A stretch of 64,000 bases of DNA, taken from CBDCBA01 sp965214125 (lineage in GTDB: Bacteria; Planctomycetota; Phycisphaerae; Tepidisphaerales; Tepidisphaeraceae). Location of the stretch: contig CBDCBA010000024.1 of NCBI GenBank assembly GCA_965214125.1, positions 124,001 to 188,000 of the forward strand, written 5' to 3'. This document shows positions 17,992 through 26,446 of this stretch, piece after piece. Numbering within the stretch: position 1 is the stretch's first letter; the number at the start of each line of letters is the position of its first letter. Below the pieces are notes generated by a model. The model was not told where the DNA came from. It did no database searches and saw only the letters and a list, made by a program, of their open reading frames with translations. The translations under genes were made by a program, and so were the position numbers.

Positions 17992-18288
17992 CTAGCGCTC
18001 GTAGGCGTACTTCTTCCGATGGACGACAATTGGGCCTTTGGCATGAAGCCGGCGAGCGTGCCGGCCCAATGACTCACCGGCATATCGGATCGTCGCCAGA
18101 ACCTGCTCGCGATCCAACTGGGGGAACTCCTCCATCAGGTCATCCACCGACATGCCGGCGGCAAGGTTCTCGAAGATGATGTGAACGGGGAATCGGGTTC
18201 CATCGAGGCAAGGCTGGCCCCACGCCATGTCGGGCGCGATTGAGACTGGGCTATCCTGATCTTCCTCGTAAGTGTCTGCCTTGTTCAT
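17992..18288 (-). CDS. DUF433 family antitoxin candidate
   Basis: The 98-residue product contains QPCLDGTRFPVHIIFENLAAG followed by MSVDDLMEEFPQLDREQV; this is the DUF433 signature of a short strand hairpin and a helix-turn-helix with I-R-Y-A closing it. DUF433 proteins act as probable DNA-binding antitoxins that autoregulate the pair with DUF5615. It begins three bases after the pdhA stop. A possible consequence is that the pair is transcribed from the pdhA promoter, but no independent promoter was identified. Confidence 0.85.
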   Translation of the reverse strand: MNKADTYEEDQDSPVSIAPDMAWGQPCLDGTRFPVHIIFENLAAGMSVDDLMEEFPQLDREQVLATIRYAGESLGRHARRLHAKGPIVVHRKKYAYER

Positions 18289-18291
18289 GGT

Positions 18292-19428
18292 CTAGACCTC
18301 CAACGGGTATTTCTCCGCCAGCGCGTCGTCAAAGCGGCTGTCGAGGTCCGGGTGGGGGTCGGACTCGGCCTGCTCGATGGCGTCCTTGACCTCGTCACGA
18401 ATCTCCTTCGTCATCGCCTCGGCCTGCTCGTCGTTCAGGAAGCCGGCCTCGCGGAGTTTGACTTCGTAGAGGGCGATCGGGTCGCGGGCCTTGCCTTCCT
18501 CGGCCTCCTCCTTGCTGCGGTACTTCAGCGGGTCGCTCATGCTGTGGCCGCGGAAGCGGAAGGTGTTGGCGCTGATGTACGTCGGTCCGTCGCCACGCCG
18601 GCCGCGGTCGACGGCCTCGCCGAAGGTTTCGATAACGGCGTCGAGGTCGTTCGCGTCGAGGTTGAGCGTCGGCATGTCGTAGCCGAGGCCGCGCTTGGCG
18701 AGGTCGGTCTCGGCGCTGTGCCGTTCGACCTGCGTGCCCATTGCGACCATGTTGTTCTCGATCACCCAGATCACCGGCAGCTTGTAGAGGCTGGCGAGGT
18801 TGAGGGCCTCGTTGTGGGTGCCCTGGTTGATCGCCCCGTCGCCGAAGAAGCAGAACGTGACGCCGCCGGTCTTCTTGTACCACTGGGCGAAGGCGATGCC
18901 GGCCGCGACGGGGAGGTGTCCGCCGACGATGCCGTGGCCGCCGTTGTTGCCCTGGCTTTTGTCGAACAGGTGCATCGACCCGCCCTTGCCCTTGGAGCAA
19001 CCTGTGGCCTTGCCGAACAGTTCGGCCGCGGCGACGTGGGGGCTCATGCCGAGGGCGAGGCTGTGGCCGTGGCAGCGGTATGCGTTAATGAGCTGGTCGT
19101 CGTGCTTCTCGCGGTTCATCGCGGCTTCGCAGCCGACGGCGATGGCCTCCTGGCCGCTGTAGAGGTGGCAGAAGCCGCCGATCTTCATCTCCTTCGTGCC
19201 GTCGTCGAGGGTGCGCGGCGAGGTGTACTCGCGGTACATGCTCTCCTCGAAGCGGCGGATGAGCATCATCATCCGCAGGCGATCGCGCTCGACTTGGCCG
19301 TCCTCGCTGGGCTGGAACAGGCCGCCCGCCGAGCGGGGGCTGGCGGCGTCCTGCACGGCGGTCTTCTTCGCGTGGGGGGCCTTGTGATCGGCCTGAACAG
19401 CGGGCTCCTGGGCGGTGGCGACAGTCAT
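18292..19428 (-). CDS. pdhA: Pyruvate dehydrogenase E1 alpha subunit
   Basis: From ATG 19428 the product has 378 residues. Residues 1-45 are a charged extension. The thiamine-diphosphate site is GDGAINQG (196-203) with ENNMVAMGTQ about 30 residues later, and the phosphorylation-loop-like region RGHSMSDP follows. E1-alpha binds the cofactor and, with PdhB, oxidatively decarboxylates pyruvate. An upstream extension is possible but is low in coding quality and overlaps a promoter region shared with the divergent M64 peptidase gene. It is the first gene of the minus-strand PDH set. Confidence 0.95.
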   Translation of the reverse strand: MTVATAQEPAVQADHKAPHAKKTAVQDAASPRSAGGLFQPSEDGQVERDRLRMMMLIRRFEESMYREYTSPRTLDDGTKEMKIGGFCHLYSGQEAIAVGCEAAMNREKHDDQLINAYRCHGHSLALGMSPHVAAAELFGKATGCSKGKGGSMHLFDKSQGNNGGHGIVGGHLPVAAGIAFAQWYKKTGGVTFCFFGDGAINQGTHNEALNLASLYKLPVIWVIENNMVAMGTQVERHSAETDLAKRGLGYDMPTLNLDANDLDAVIETFGEAVDRGRRGDGPTYISANTFRFRGHSMSDPLKYRSKEEAEEGKARDPIALYEVKLREAGFLNDEQAEAMTKEIRDEVKDAIEQAESDPHPDLDSRFDDALAEKYPLEV

Positions 19429-19558
19429 CGCCCGCAGTATAGGTGCTTGCGGGCCGCCTGCCCGCCCCGCGACCGCAGGCGTCGCCGACGGCAGGTGGGA
19501 AGCGCACGACCGGGCGACATGTGTTATTGTGCGATGAGGGGACCGACTCATCCGCACC

Positions 19559-20821
19559 ATGAAGTATCGCTCACACGCCGCCGTTCTCGCCGCCGCCGTT
19601 GCCGCGGCTGCTCCCGTTGCCCTCGCCCAGACGGCCGACACGAGCCCGACTTTCTCGACTTTCAGCGAGACCGGCCCGTCGAGCAACCGCGTGGACATCG
19701 TCTTCATCGGCGACGGCTACACCGCCTCCGAGGGCGCCGCGTACGACGGCCACGTGAGCGAGACGGTCGACTACATGTTCAACAACCGCCTGAACGACCC
19801 GTTCATGCGGTACGCGAACTTTTTCAACGTCCACCAGGTGCGCGTCGAGAGCAAGCAGAGCGGGGCCGACGATCCCAATGCCGACGAGGGCAATGGCATC
19901 TTCGTTGATACGGCGCTGAACGCCTCGTACAACACCGGCGGAACCGACCGCTGCCTCTACTTCGACACCGGCGAGGCCAATGCTGCCACGAATGCCGCCC
20001 TCAGCGGCACCGGCATCGACGTCGACATGCGGCTGGGCGTGGTGAACTCGGTCAAGTACGGCGGGTGCGGCGGGCAATGGGGCGTCTGGGCCGGCGGGAA
20101 CGCGGCGGGCAAAGACATCGCCATCCACGAGCTCGGCCACAGCTTCGGCCGCCTCCAGGACGAGTACACCTACGGCGGCCCAGACGAGTACACCGGCGGG
20201 GAGCGCGGCTTCTTTGTCAACGTCAGCACCACGCCTGAAATCAAGTGGGGCGAGTGGTACGGCTACGACGATCCCTACCACAACGGCACCAACGGCACGA
20301 TCGATATGAGCGTCGTCGGCGCCTACGAGGGCGGCTACTACAGCGAGACGGGCATCTTTCGCCCCACAGACGACTCGATGATGCGCTCGCTGGGCGATCC
20401 CCTCAACGCCGTCAGCCGCGAGCAGGTCATCTTCAAGATCTACGATGAGGTCGACCCGCTCGACGCCTTCCTCGACAATGGCGAGACCCTTATCAACCCC
20501 GAGATGCTCTGGGTCGACCGCGTTGATGATGATGTGATCGACCTCGACTGGTTCGTCGACGGCCAGCTCGTGGTCGACAACGACGACGACAGCGAGCTGC
20601 TGCTAAGCGACCTGAACCTGGCGCCCGGCGACTACGAGATCAGCGCCGTCGCGCAGGACTCGGTGCTGGAGCTGGCGTTCACCGGGCAGGACTTCGACTG
20701 GGTCCGCCGCAACTTCGATCGGCTGGGGCAGTCCGTGTCGTGGTCGATCACGGTGGTGCCCGAGCCGGGCATGATGGCGCTTGCGCTGTTCGCGCCCGCC
20801 CTGCTCCGCCGGCGGCGTTGA
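19559..20821 (+). CDS. M64 metallopeptidase with PEP-CTERM-like tail
   Basis: This encodes 420 residues with a Sec signal (MKYRSHAAVLAAAVAAAAP). The zinc motif HELGHSFGRLQDEY starts at H190 and belongs to the M64 (IgA peptidase-like) family. The C-terminus ends with VPEPG, a short hydrophobic stretch and LLRRRR, matching the PEP-CTERM sorting layout. Such exported proteases are typical of planctomycetes and other PEP-CTERM bacteria, where they are thought to be retained at the cell surface by an exosortase. It has an aspartate-rich region near residue 330 (VDDDVIDLDWFVDG) that may bind calcium. Confidence 0.88.
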   Translation: MKYRSHAAVLAAAVAAAAPVALAQTADTSPTFSTFSETGPSSNRVDIVFIGDGYTASEGAAYDGHVSETVDYMFNNRLNDPFMRYANFFNVHQVRVESKQSGADDPNADEGNGIFVDTALNASYNTGGTDRCLYFDTGEANAATNAALSGTGIDVDMRLGVVNSVKYGGCGGQWGVWAGGNAAGKDIAIHELGHSFGRLQDEYTYGGPDEYTGGERGFFVNVSTTPEIKWGEWYGYDDPYHNGTNGTIDMSVVGAYEGGYYSETGIFRPTDDSMMRSLGDPLNAVSREQVIFKIYDEVDPLDAFLDNGETLINPEMLWVDRVDDDVIDLDWFVDGQLVVDNDDDSELLLSDLNLAPGDYEISAVAQDSVLELAFTGQDFDWVRRNFDRLGQSVSWSITVVPEPGMMALALFAPALLRRRR

Positions 20822-20823
20822 GG

Positions 20824-21198
20824 TTAGTCGTCGAAGTGCTCGTCGGCCGGGTCGAAGGGCGGGGTCACGACGTTCAGAATCGTCATCCGCCCGCCCGGCG
20901 GGACGACCGCGCGGTGGCGGACGCCCGGCGGGATCAGGATGGCCGTGCCGACCGGCGCGGGCGAGAGCGTGCCGTCGAGCTCGATCTGGCCGTCGCCTTC
21001 GAGCACGTAGTAGGCCTCCGTGTGCGCGCGGTGGTAGTGCGTGCGGGCGTTGCTGCTGATGACCACGCGGTGAACGCTGCACGCGGCCCCGGGCACGTCG
21101 GCGAACGCGCGGCTGGCGTGGCCGCACGGGCAGGGGACACTTTCGATCTGGTCAAGCCTCACAATGGAGGCCCGCGGTTTCGGCGTGTTCTCGGACAT
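20824..21198 (-). CDS. Cupin domain protein
   Basis: The product is 124 residues starting MSENTPKPRASIVRL. The cupin metal site is in ARTHYHRAHTEAYYVLEG with the later histidine in PPGVRHRAV. Function is unspecified; single-domain cupins bind sugars or act as isomerases. It is the last gene of the sulfatase operon. With the given start it overlaps the isomerase gene by 47 bp; an alternative GTG at 21162, overlapping the isomerase stop, would remove most of this. The M64 peptidase gene ends two bases away on the other strand. Confidence 0.78.
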   Translation of the reverse strand: MSENTPKPRASIVRLDQIESVPCPCGHASRAFADVPGAACSVHRVVISSNARTHYHRAHTEAYYVLEGDGQIELDGTLSPAPVGTAILIPPGVRHRAVVPPGGRMTILNVVTPPFDPADEHFDD

Positions 21199-21994
21199 AA
21201 GCGACCTCCTCCGCCAGCCGGCCGCGCAAAGCGTCGCGCGACTCGACCGGGTAAAACGGCATGAACGTCAGGTGCCCGCCGAACCCGCCGGCCTTCAGCT
21301 TCTTCAGCGTGTTCGGCCAGTCGCACATTCCCTCGCCGACGGGCACGAACCTGTGCGAGATGACGCCGTCCGTCCCACGCTCCCAGAGCAGATCTTTGAC
21401 GCCGCAGCCGACGATGCGGTCGGGGCCGAACAGGCGAAGCGAGCGCTCGGGGTCCTCGTGGCCCTCGATCGTCTGGTTGCCGGGATCGAGCATCACCGCC
21501 ACGCGATCGGGCGGCAGCTCCTTCACGGCCGGCCAGAGCGACGACGGGCTCGGGTGCAGCGTCTTGAAGTGGACCTGGTAGATGAAGCGCAACCCGTGCT
21601 TCCCGGCAAAATCGGCCGCGGCGTCCAGATGGCGTTCGGCGTCGGCGAGTTCCTGCCGGACGTCGCCGACCTTGCCGAACCCGCCGCCGCTGAAGAACTG
21701 GGCCAGCCGCACGTTCGTCACCCTCGCCTCCGCGAGCGCGGCGAGATCGGCTTCGGCCTCCGGCAGGTCGGCGGGCGTCCAGCCGGTGGTGGCGATCGGG
21801 CAGGCAACGCCCTCGCTCGCGAACGCCGACAGGAGCGGCCCGAGCGTCTTTGAGAGCGTGCCCGGCGGCGTCGGGTAGTTATCGCGCACGATCGCGTTGC
21901 ACCGCGTCAACCCCGCCGCCCGCGTGAGCCCGGCGATCTCCGCGGCCGACGCGCCGGCCATCTGCTTCGGGAACCACGTCAATTCAACGCTCAT
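21152..21994 (-). CDS. Sugar phosphate isomerase/epimerase-like TIM barrel
   Basis: The 280-residue product starts MSVELTWFPKQMAGASA. Metal-ligand regions of the xylose-isomerase-like barrel are seen as IYQVHFKTL, MLDPGNQTIEGHEDP, and VKDLLWER with HRFVPVGEG. The ATG overlaps the oxidoreductase TGA as an ATGA junction, so the two genes are coupled. The pairing of a Gfo/Idh dehydrogenase with this barrel is common in pathways that oxidise and isomerise inositol or modified sugars. The substrate is not known. Confidence 0.85.
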   Translation of the reverse strand: MSVELTWFPKQMAGASAAEIAGLTRAAGLTRCNAIVRDNYPTPPGTLSKTLGPLLSAFASEGVACPIATTGWTPADLPEAEADLAALAEARVTNVRLAQFFSGGGFGKVGDVRQELADAERHLDAAADFAGKHGLRFIYQVHFKTLHPSPSSLWPAVKELPPDRVAVMLDPGNQTIEGHEDPERSLRLFGPDRIVGCGVKDLLWERGTDGVISHRFVPVGEGMCDWPNTLKKLKAGGFGGHLTFMPFYPVESRDALRGRLAEEVAYVREHAETAGLHCEA

Positions 21995-23013
21995 CGCGGG
22001 GCCTCCACATGGTCGTCGCCGGCGATGGCGTCGCAGACCTTCAGCAGCTTCAGGTGATCGCCCAGGTGCGTGGGCGGCCGCGAGCCGTTGCGAATCGCGT
22101 CGACGAACGCCTTTGTCTCGTGGTAGTAGCCGTACGTCATCAGCATGTCGTCCGCGTCGCCCTCGCCCACGATGTCGGCCGCGGCGAGAACCTCCGGATC
22201 CTTGCCGCGACGGTAGACCGTCAGCCTGTTCGGCAACTCCGCGACAACGGTCACGAACTCGCCGTGAAGCTCGAAGCGTTCGATTCGGGCACCCGCGCGG
22301 CGATTGGCGGTCACGAGTCCCCCGCCGCCGTTCTCGAAGCGGAGCATGGCGTTGAAGACGTTGTCGCTGTGCGGGCTCCACCCGTCGCCGCCGTACCACA
22401 GGTCGGCCTGCCCGCGAACTTCCGCCACCTCGCCCAGCAGGTCGCGGAGCGGGTCGATCACGTGCAACACGTCGGCGTGGAGGACGCTCATGTCGAACAT
22501 GGGCTTGTCCATCGGCTTGTGAAATGCGGCGAGGGCGCCCGAGGCGGGGCCGTTCTCGGTCACGATCTCGACCGCCCGCCGCCACAGTGGGCTGTAGCGG
22601 CGATTGGTGCCGACGCAGGTGGCCACGCCCGCCCGCTCGGCCTCGGCGACGAGATCCTCCACCTCGCCGCTCGTCTTGGCGGCGGGCTTCTCGGTAAACA
22701 AATGCTTGCCCGCCCGCAGGACGCGCGTCGCCACCGGCGGCAGCGGGCCGGGCGTCATAATCGCGTAAACGGCGTCGACCGCGTCGCCCATCTCCGCGAG
22801 CATTTCGTCGGCGTCGGCGAAGCGGCGGGCGATGCCCCACTTCCGGCCCGTTTGCTCGCGGCGGGCCTCGTCCATGTCGGCCAACGCGACGACCTCGACC
22901 GTCCCCTCGCGCTCGGCCAGCCGCGCCAGCGACGGGTAGTGAAACAGGTTCGCGAACTGCCCCGCCCCGATGCAGGCGACGCGCACGCGGTCCGACTTGG
23001 GCTGGCTGCTCAT
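21991..23013 (-). CDS. Gfo/Idh/MocA family oxidoreductase
   Basis: The 340-residue protein starts MSSQPKSDRVRVACIGAGQ. It has the dinucleotide-binding GAGQFANLFHYPSL, the EKP motif (FTEKPAAKTSGEV) and a C-terminal substrate domain. The family oxidises sugars or inositol with NAD(P). It starts 12 bp after the sulfatase stop, and is coupled by an ATGA overlap to the isomerase gene. The position in a sulfatase-led operon suggests that the substrate is a desulfated sugar, which is an inference. Confidence 0.9.
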   Translation of the reverse strand: MSSQPKSDRVRVACIGAGQFANLFHYPSLARLAEREGTVEVVALADMDEARREQTGRKWGIARRFADADEMLAEMGDAVDAVYAIMTPGPLPPVATRVLRAGKHLFTEKPAAKTSGEVEDLVAEAERAGVATCVGTNRRYSPLWRRAVEIVTENGPASGALAAFHKPMDKPMFDMSVLHADVLHVIDPLRDLLGEVAEVRGQADLWYGGDGWSPHSDNVFNAMLRFENGGGGLVTANRRAGARIERFELHGEFVTVVAELPNRLTVYRRGKDPEVLAAADIVGEGDADDMLMTYGYYHETKAFVDAIRNGSRPPTHLGDHLKLLKVCDAIAGDDHVEAPR

Positions 23014-23025
23014 TCCGCGTCCAAC

Positions 23026-24444
23026 CTAGCCAATGGCGCTGCCCGCCGCCAGCGGCGTGGGCGCGATCTGCGGAAGCAACCGGGCGACCACACTCTCGAC
23101 CGCGGGGTCGCCCGCCAGGTTGTGCATCTCCAGCGGATCGGCGTGAAGGTCGAAGAGTTCGAGGTCACGGCCGTCGCCGTCGGCGATGAGCTTCCAGCGG
23201 CCGTCGACCGCGCCGCGCCGTTGATCCGGCGGCGGGGCCAAATCGAAGTTGCCGTAGCAACCCAGCGGCAGGACGCGGTCCGGCAGCGGCCCGTCGCCGC
23301 GCAGGCTCGGCCAGAGCGAGACTCCGTCGAGCTCCCGTGGAACCGCCACGCCCGCGGCCTCGAGCAGCGTCGGCGGCACGTCCAGCAGCGAGCAGATGCC
23401 CTCGCCACGAGCGCCCGCCGCCACGCCCGGCCCGGCGACAACCAGCGGCACGCGGACGGCGGGCTCGTAGAGCTCCATCTTCTGGTACATCGCGTGCTGG
23501 CCGAGTTGCTCGCCGTGATCGCTCGCGAGGATTGTCAGCGTCCGGTCGCCTAGGCCGCGTGATGTGAGGGCGTTCAGCACGGTGGCCGTCGCGTCGTCGG
23601 CGAGGCGCGTGAGGGCGAGGTGGGCGGCCCAAGCGCGGCGCCAACCGGCCTCGTCGACGCCGGCGGCGAGCTGCGCGGGCGGGCCGAGCCGACGCGACGG
23701 CGGCTCGCCCCGCGCCGGTTGGCCGACGTTGGCGGGTAACTCGATCGACTCGGGATCGAACAGCCCGGCGTATCGCTCTGGCACGGCCAGGGGTGGGTGC
23801 GGGGCGCAGAGGTTCACGAACAGTGCGAACGGTCGGTCGCCTGGCGCTTTTTCGATGAACGCTGCCGCCTGCCGGGCGAGCCAAAGGTCGAGGAACCACT
23901 CCTCCGGCCCGCGCCAGACGCCCGTCGCCGCCGACGAGTAGGGACGCATCATATTGCCGGCTGTGTTCTCGCGAACGTCGAGGTGCCGCCGGTACTCGTC
24001 GCCGAGCTTGGGCAACGCGACGCCCGCCGCCGCCGCGGCCTGGCGGTGGGCGTCGAAGTCGGCGAACAGGTCGAACTCGACGCGGTCGCGCAGATCGGGC
24101 GACAACCGCGCGTGATGGACGCCCACGTGGCCAAGGCGATACCCGGCGGCGGCCAGATGCTCGTGAATGCTGCGGCGGCACGTTCGCTCGCCGCGGGCGA
24201 ACTCGTTGCAGGCGACACCGTTGGTCCACGGGGCAACGCCCGTGGCCAACGCGGTGCGGGCCGGCACGCAGAGCGGGCACGGCGTGTAGCACCGCTCGGC
24301 CGTCCAGCCCCGCCGCGCCAGGGCGTTGGCCGCCGGCGTGACCTCGAGGCCGGCCTGAATCGCCCCAAGGCTGTCGGCGCGGCCGTGATCGGTCAGCAGG
24401 ACCAGCAGGTTCGCTTGATCGCTCGGCACGCGTTCGTGATACAC
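23026..24444 (-). CDS. Sulfatase (formylglycine-type)
   Basis: From the GTG at 24444 the product is 472 residues; a GTG five codons further in is an alternative. The active-site cysteine is C59 within CVPAR, the C-x-P-x-R motif that an anaerobic or aerobic maturase converts to formylglycine. The usual first metal ligand region here reads LLTDHGRADSLG. A later HGEQLGQH motif provides more metal ligands. No signal peptide is visible, so the enzyme would act in the cytoplasm or the annotated start is short. It heads the operon with oxidoreductase, isomerase and cupin genes, suggesting degradation of a sulfated sugar. Confidence 0.9.
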   Translation of the reverse strand: MYHERVPSDQANLLVLLTDHGRADSLGAIQAGLEVTPAANALARRGWTAERCYTPCPLCVPARTALATGVAPWTNGVACNEFARGERTCRRSIHEHLAAAGYRLGHVGVHHARLSPDLRDRVEFDLFADFDAHRQAAAAAGVALPKLGDEYRRHLDVRENTAGNMMRPYSSAATGVWRGPEEWFLDLWLARQAAAFIEKAPGDRPFALFVNLCAPHPPLAVPERYAGLFDPESIELPANVGQPARGEPPSRRLGPPAQLAAGVDEAGWRRAWAAHLALTRLADDATATVLNALTSRGLGDRTLTILASDHGEQLGQHAMYQKMELYEPAVRVPLVVAGPGVAAGARGEGICSLLDVPPTLLEAAGVAVPRELDGVSLWPSLRGDGPLPDRVLPLGCYGNFDLAPPPDQRRGAVDGRWKLIADGDGRDLELFDLHADPLEMHNLAGDPAVESVVARLLPQIAPTPLAAGSAIG

Positions 24445-24445
24445 G

Positions 24446-24470
24446 AAAACCCGGCCGCCGTGCGACCGGG
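24446..24470 (-). terminator. Probable rho-independent terminator after gap
   Basis: A GC hairpin (arms 24450-24454 and 24466-24470, reading CCCGG/CCGGG) is followed on the minus strand by four T residues at 24449-24446. It is 26 bases after the gap stop and just before the sulfatase start. The stem is short, so activity is moderate at best, and read-through into the sulfatase operon is possible. Confidence 0.5.
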
Positions 24471-24496
24471 CCTTCGGCGAACAGTCGATGGGGGCG

Positions 24497-25522
24497 CTAC
24501 TTGCTCATGTGCATGATCAGGTCGATCACGCGGTTGCTGTAGCCCCACTCGTTGTCGTACCAACTCACGACCTTGAAGAACTTGTCGTTGAGCTCGATGC
24601 CGGCGCCGGCGTCGAAGATGCTGCTGCGCGGGTCGGTGATGAAGTCGCTGCTCACGACCTCGTCCTCCGTGTAGCCCAGGATGCCGTTCATCGGACCCTC
24701 GGCGGCGGCCTTCATTGCGGCGCAGATCTCCTTGTAACTCGTGCTCTTGCTCGTGCGGAACGTCAGGTCGACCGCCGACACGTCCATCGTCGGCACGCGG
24801 AAGGCCATGCCCGTCAGCTTGCCCTTGGTCTCCGGCAGGCAAAGCCCGACCGCCTTGGCGGCGCCGGTGGAGCTGGGGATGATGTTCATGTACGCGTTGC
24901 GGCCGCCGCGCCAGTCCTTCTTGCTCGGGCCGTCCTGCGTCGGCTGCGTCGCGGTGACGGCGTGGATCGTCGTCATCAGCCCCTCCTCCATGCCGAAATT
25001 GTCGAGGATCACCTTCGTGATCGGCGCGAGGCAGTTCGTGGTGCAGCTCGCGTTGCTGACAATGTCGGCCGTGCCGTCGTAGTCGCCGTCGTTGACGCCC
25101 ATGACATAGGTCGGCACCTGCTCGGGCGACTTGGTCGGGGCGCTGATGACGACCTTCTTCGCCCCCGCCTTCAGGTGGGCGCTGGCGGCCTCGTGCGTGG
25201 TGAACAGGCCGGTGCTCTCGACGACGATGTCGCAGCCGAGGTCGCCCCAGGGGAGGTTGCTCGGGTCGCGCTCGCTGAAGGTGGGAATCTCGCGCCCGCC
25301 GACGGTCAGCTTCGTGTCGCCGTTGCGGCCGATCTCGCCCCCCTTCTCCGCGTCGAAACGCCCGTGGATCGTGTCGTACTTCAGGAGGTACTCGAGGTTA
25401 TCGGCGCCCACCAGATCGTTCACGCCCACGACCTGAATATCGTCGTCGCTGCGGTAGGCGGCCGAGCGGAAGACGAGTCGGCCGATGCGGCCAAAACCGT
25501 TGATGCCGACTTTAACGGGCAT
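24497..25522 (-). CDS. gap: Glyceraldehyde-3-phosphate dehydrogenase
   Basis: The 341-residue product starts MPVKVGINGFGRIGRL. The NAD-binding GINGFGRIG is at residues 6-14, and the catalytic cysteine is C160 in SNASCTTNC. SWYDNEWGYS closes the catalytic domain. It interconverts glyceraldehyde 3-phosphate and 1,3-bisphosphoglycerate. The start is supported by AGGAGA seven bases upstream. It is a single gene here, with no pgk adjacent, and faces the valine-repeat gene divergently. Confidence 0.97.
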   Translation of the reverse strand: MPVKVGINGFGRIGRLVFRSAAYRSDDDIQVVGVNDLVGADNLEYLLKYDTIHGRFDAEKGGEIGRNGDTKLTVGGREIPTFSERDPSNLPWGDLGCDIVVESTGLFTTHEAASAHLKAGAKKVVISAPTKSPEQVPTYVMGVNDGDYDGTADIVSNASCTTNCLAPITKVILDNFGMEEGLMTTIHAVTATQPTQDGPSKKDWRGGRNAYMNIIPSSTGAAKAVGLCLPETKGKLTGMAFRVPTMDVSAVDLTFRTSKSTSYKEICAAMKAAAEGPMNGILGYTEDEVVSSDFITDPRSSIFDAGAGIELNDKFFKVVSWYDNEWGYSNRVIDLIMHMSK

Positions 25523-25741
25523 AGTAAGTTCTCCTGATGGGTGCGAGCGGGGGGAATACCGACGGGCGCGACGGTAGTGAGCCGTCGGGCCGACAGTCAA
25601 CGAACAGCGGCGGAACGGGTCCGACAACGGGGCCTGCGCCGCTTCGGCGCGCGGGTTTGGCGAGGGCCTCCGTATGATGCCGTCGTGCGCGACGCGGTGC
25701 TCGATTCCCTGGCTCCCCTTGCCACGTCCCCGGAGGCAGCG

Positions 25742-26275
25742 ATGGCAGACGACTCCACTGGATCGGCCACGCAGGTGGTCGGGGTGGTCGGGGTGGTGGT
25801 GGTGGTGGTGGTGGTGGTGGTGGGCGCGGGCGACGATGGCACCGTGGTGGAAGGGATGGCCGAGCGGCGCGTGTCCGACGCCGCCGCCGCGGTCCTGCTG
25901 CTCGGCCGGCTGCAGCGCGAGGGCAACCCGGCGCGGGCGGTGGTGCTCTCGCTGGCCGCGGTGTCGCCGGCGGACCTGTCGGTGGTGCGGACGATTCGCA
26001 GCTACTTCCCCGGCGTGGAGGTCTGGCTGAGCGACGTGGGCGCCCACGCCGCCTCGCTCGCCCAAGCGGTGCTTTGGGGCGCGACTGGCCTGGTCGCCGA
26101 CGGTCGGCTGCACCGCTTCGCCCAGACGCCCGATGCCACCCCCCGGCCAGTTCGCGACACCCCTGCTCCCCGACCGCCACCGGCGAGCGACACCGCCGAT
26201 GATTCGGCGCAGCCGCTTTTGTCCAATGCCGAGCTTCGCGCACTCCTGGGCGATCCGGAGGAGGACGAGGAGTAG
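25742..26275 (+). CDS. Hypothetical protein with poly-valine run
   Basis: The ATG at 25742 gives 177 residues starting MADDSTGSATQ. Residues 13-28 encode VVGVVG and then ten valines made by a GTG repeat, followed by GAGDDG. The C-terminal part (VLSLAAVSPADLSVVRTIR, later LSNAELRALLGDPEEDEE) is mixed alpha/beta and not recognised. It precedes a GGDEF gene on the same strand and may be co-transcribed. The valine run could be a membrane segment or only a slippage product; a shorter protein starting at 25858 (MAERRVSDAAAAV) is also possible. Confidence 0.5.
   Translation: MADDSTGSATQVVGVVGVVVVVVVVVVGAGDDGTVVEGMAERRVSDAAAAVLLLGRLQREGNPARAVVLSLAAVSPADLSVVRTIRSYFPGVEVWLSDVGAHAASLAQAVLWGATGLVADGRLHRFAQTPDATPRPVRDTPAPRPPPASDTADDSAQPLLSNAELRALLGDPEEDEE
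25793..25822 (+). repeat. GTG trinucleotide tract
   Basis: Ten consecutive GTG units lie inside the hypothetical gene, preceded by two imperfect GTCGGG units. The tract encodes valine, tryptophan or glycine in the three frames. As the repeat is trinucleotide, gain or loss of units changes residue number without a frameshift. Confidence 0.85.
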
Positions 26276-26446
26276 CCCACACCTGCAAACGATTGCGTCA
26301 ACGCGGGTCGAAGTGGCTCGCCAAGTTGGGCGCAACCGTCACAAAGCGCCCAGCATCGCGTGACCGCGACGCGTTGCCGGGCAAGAGCCCGGCCAAGGCT
26401 TGTCGATCGCCGGTTCGGGGGCGAGAGTGGGACCGGGAAGAACTCC

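Noticed and set aside
25674..26030. Tryptophan-run reading frame over the GTG tract
   Set aside because: Ten consecutive tryptophans and the lack of a coherent downstream domain make this frame implausible compared with the valine frame.
26276..26446. Cyclic-di-GMP riboswitch before the GGDEF gene
   Set aside because: A hairpin is present but the conserved GEMM core sequence is not.
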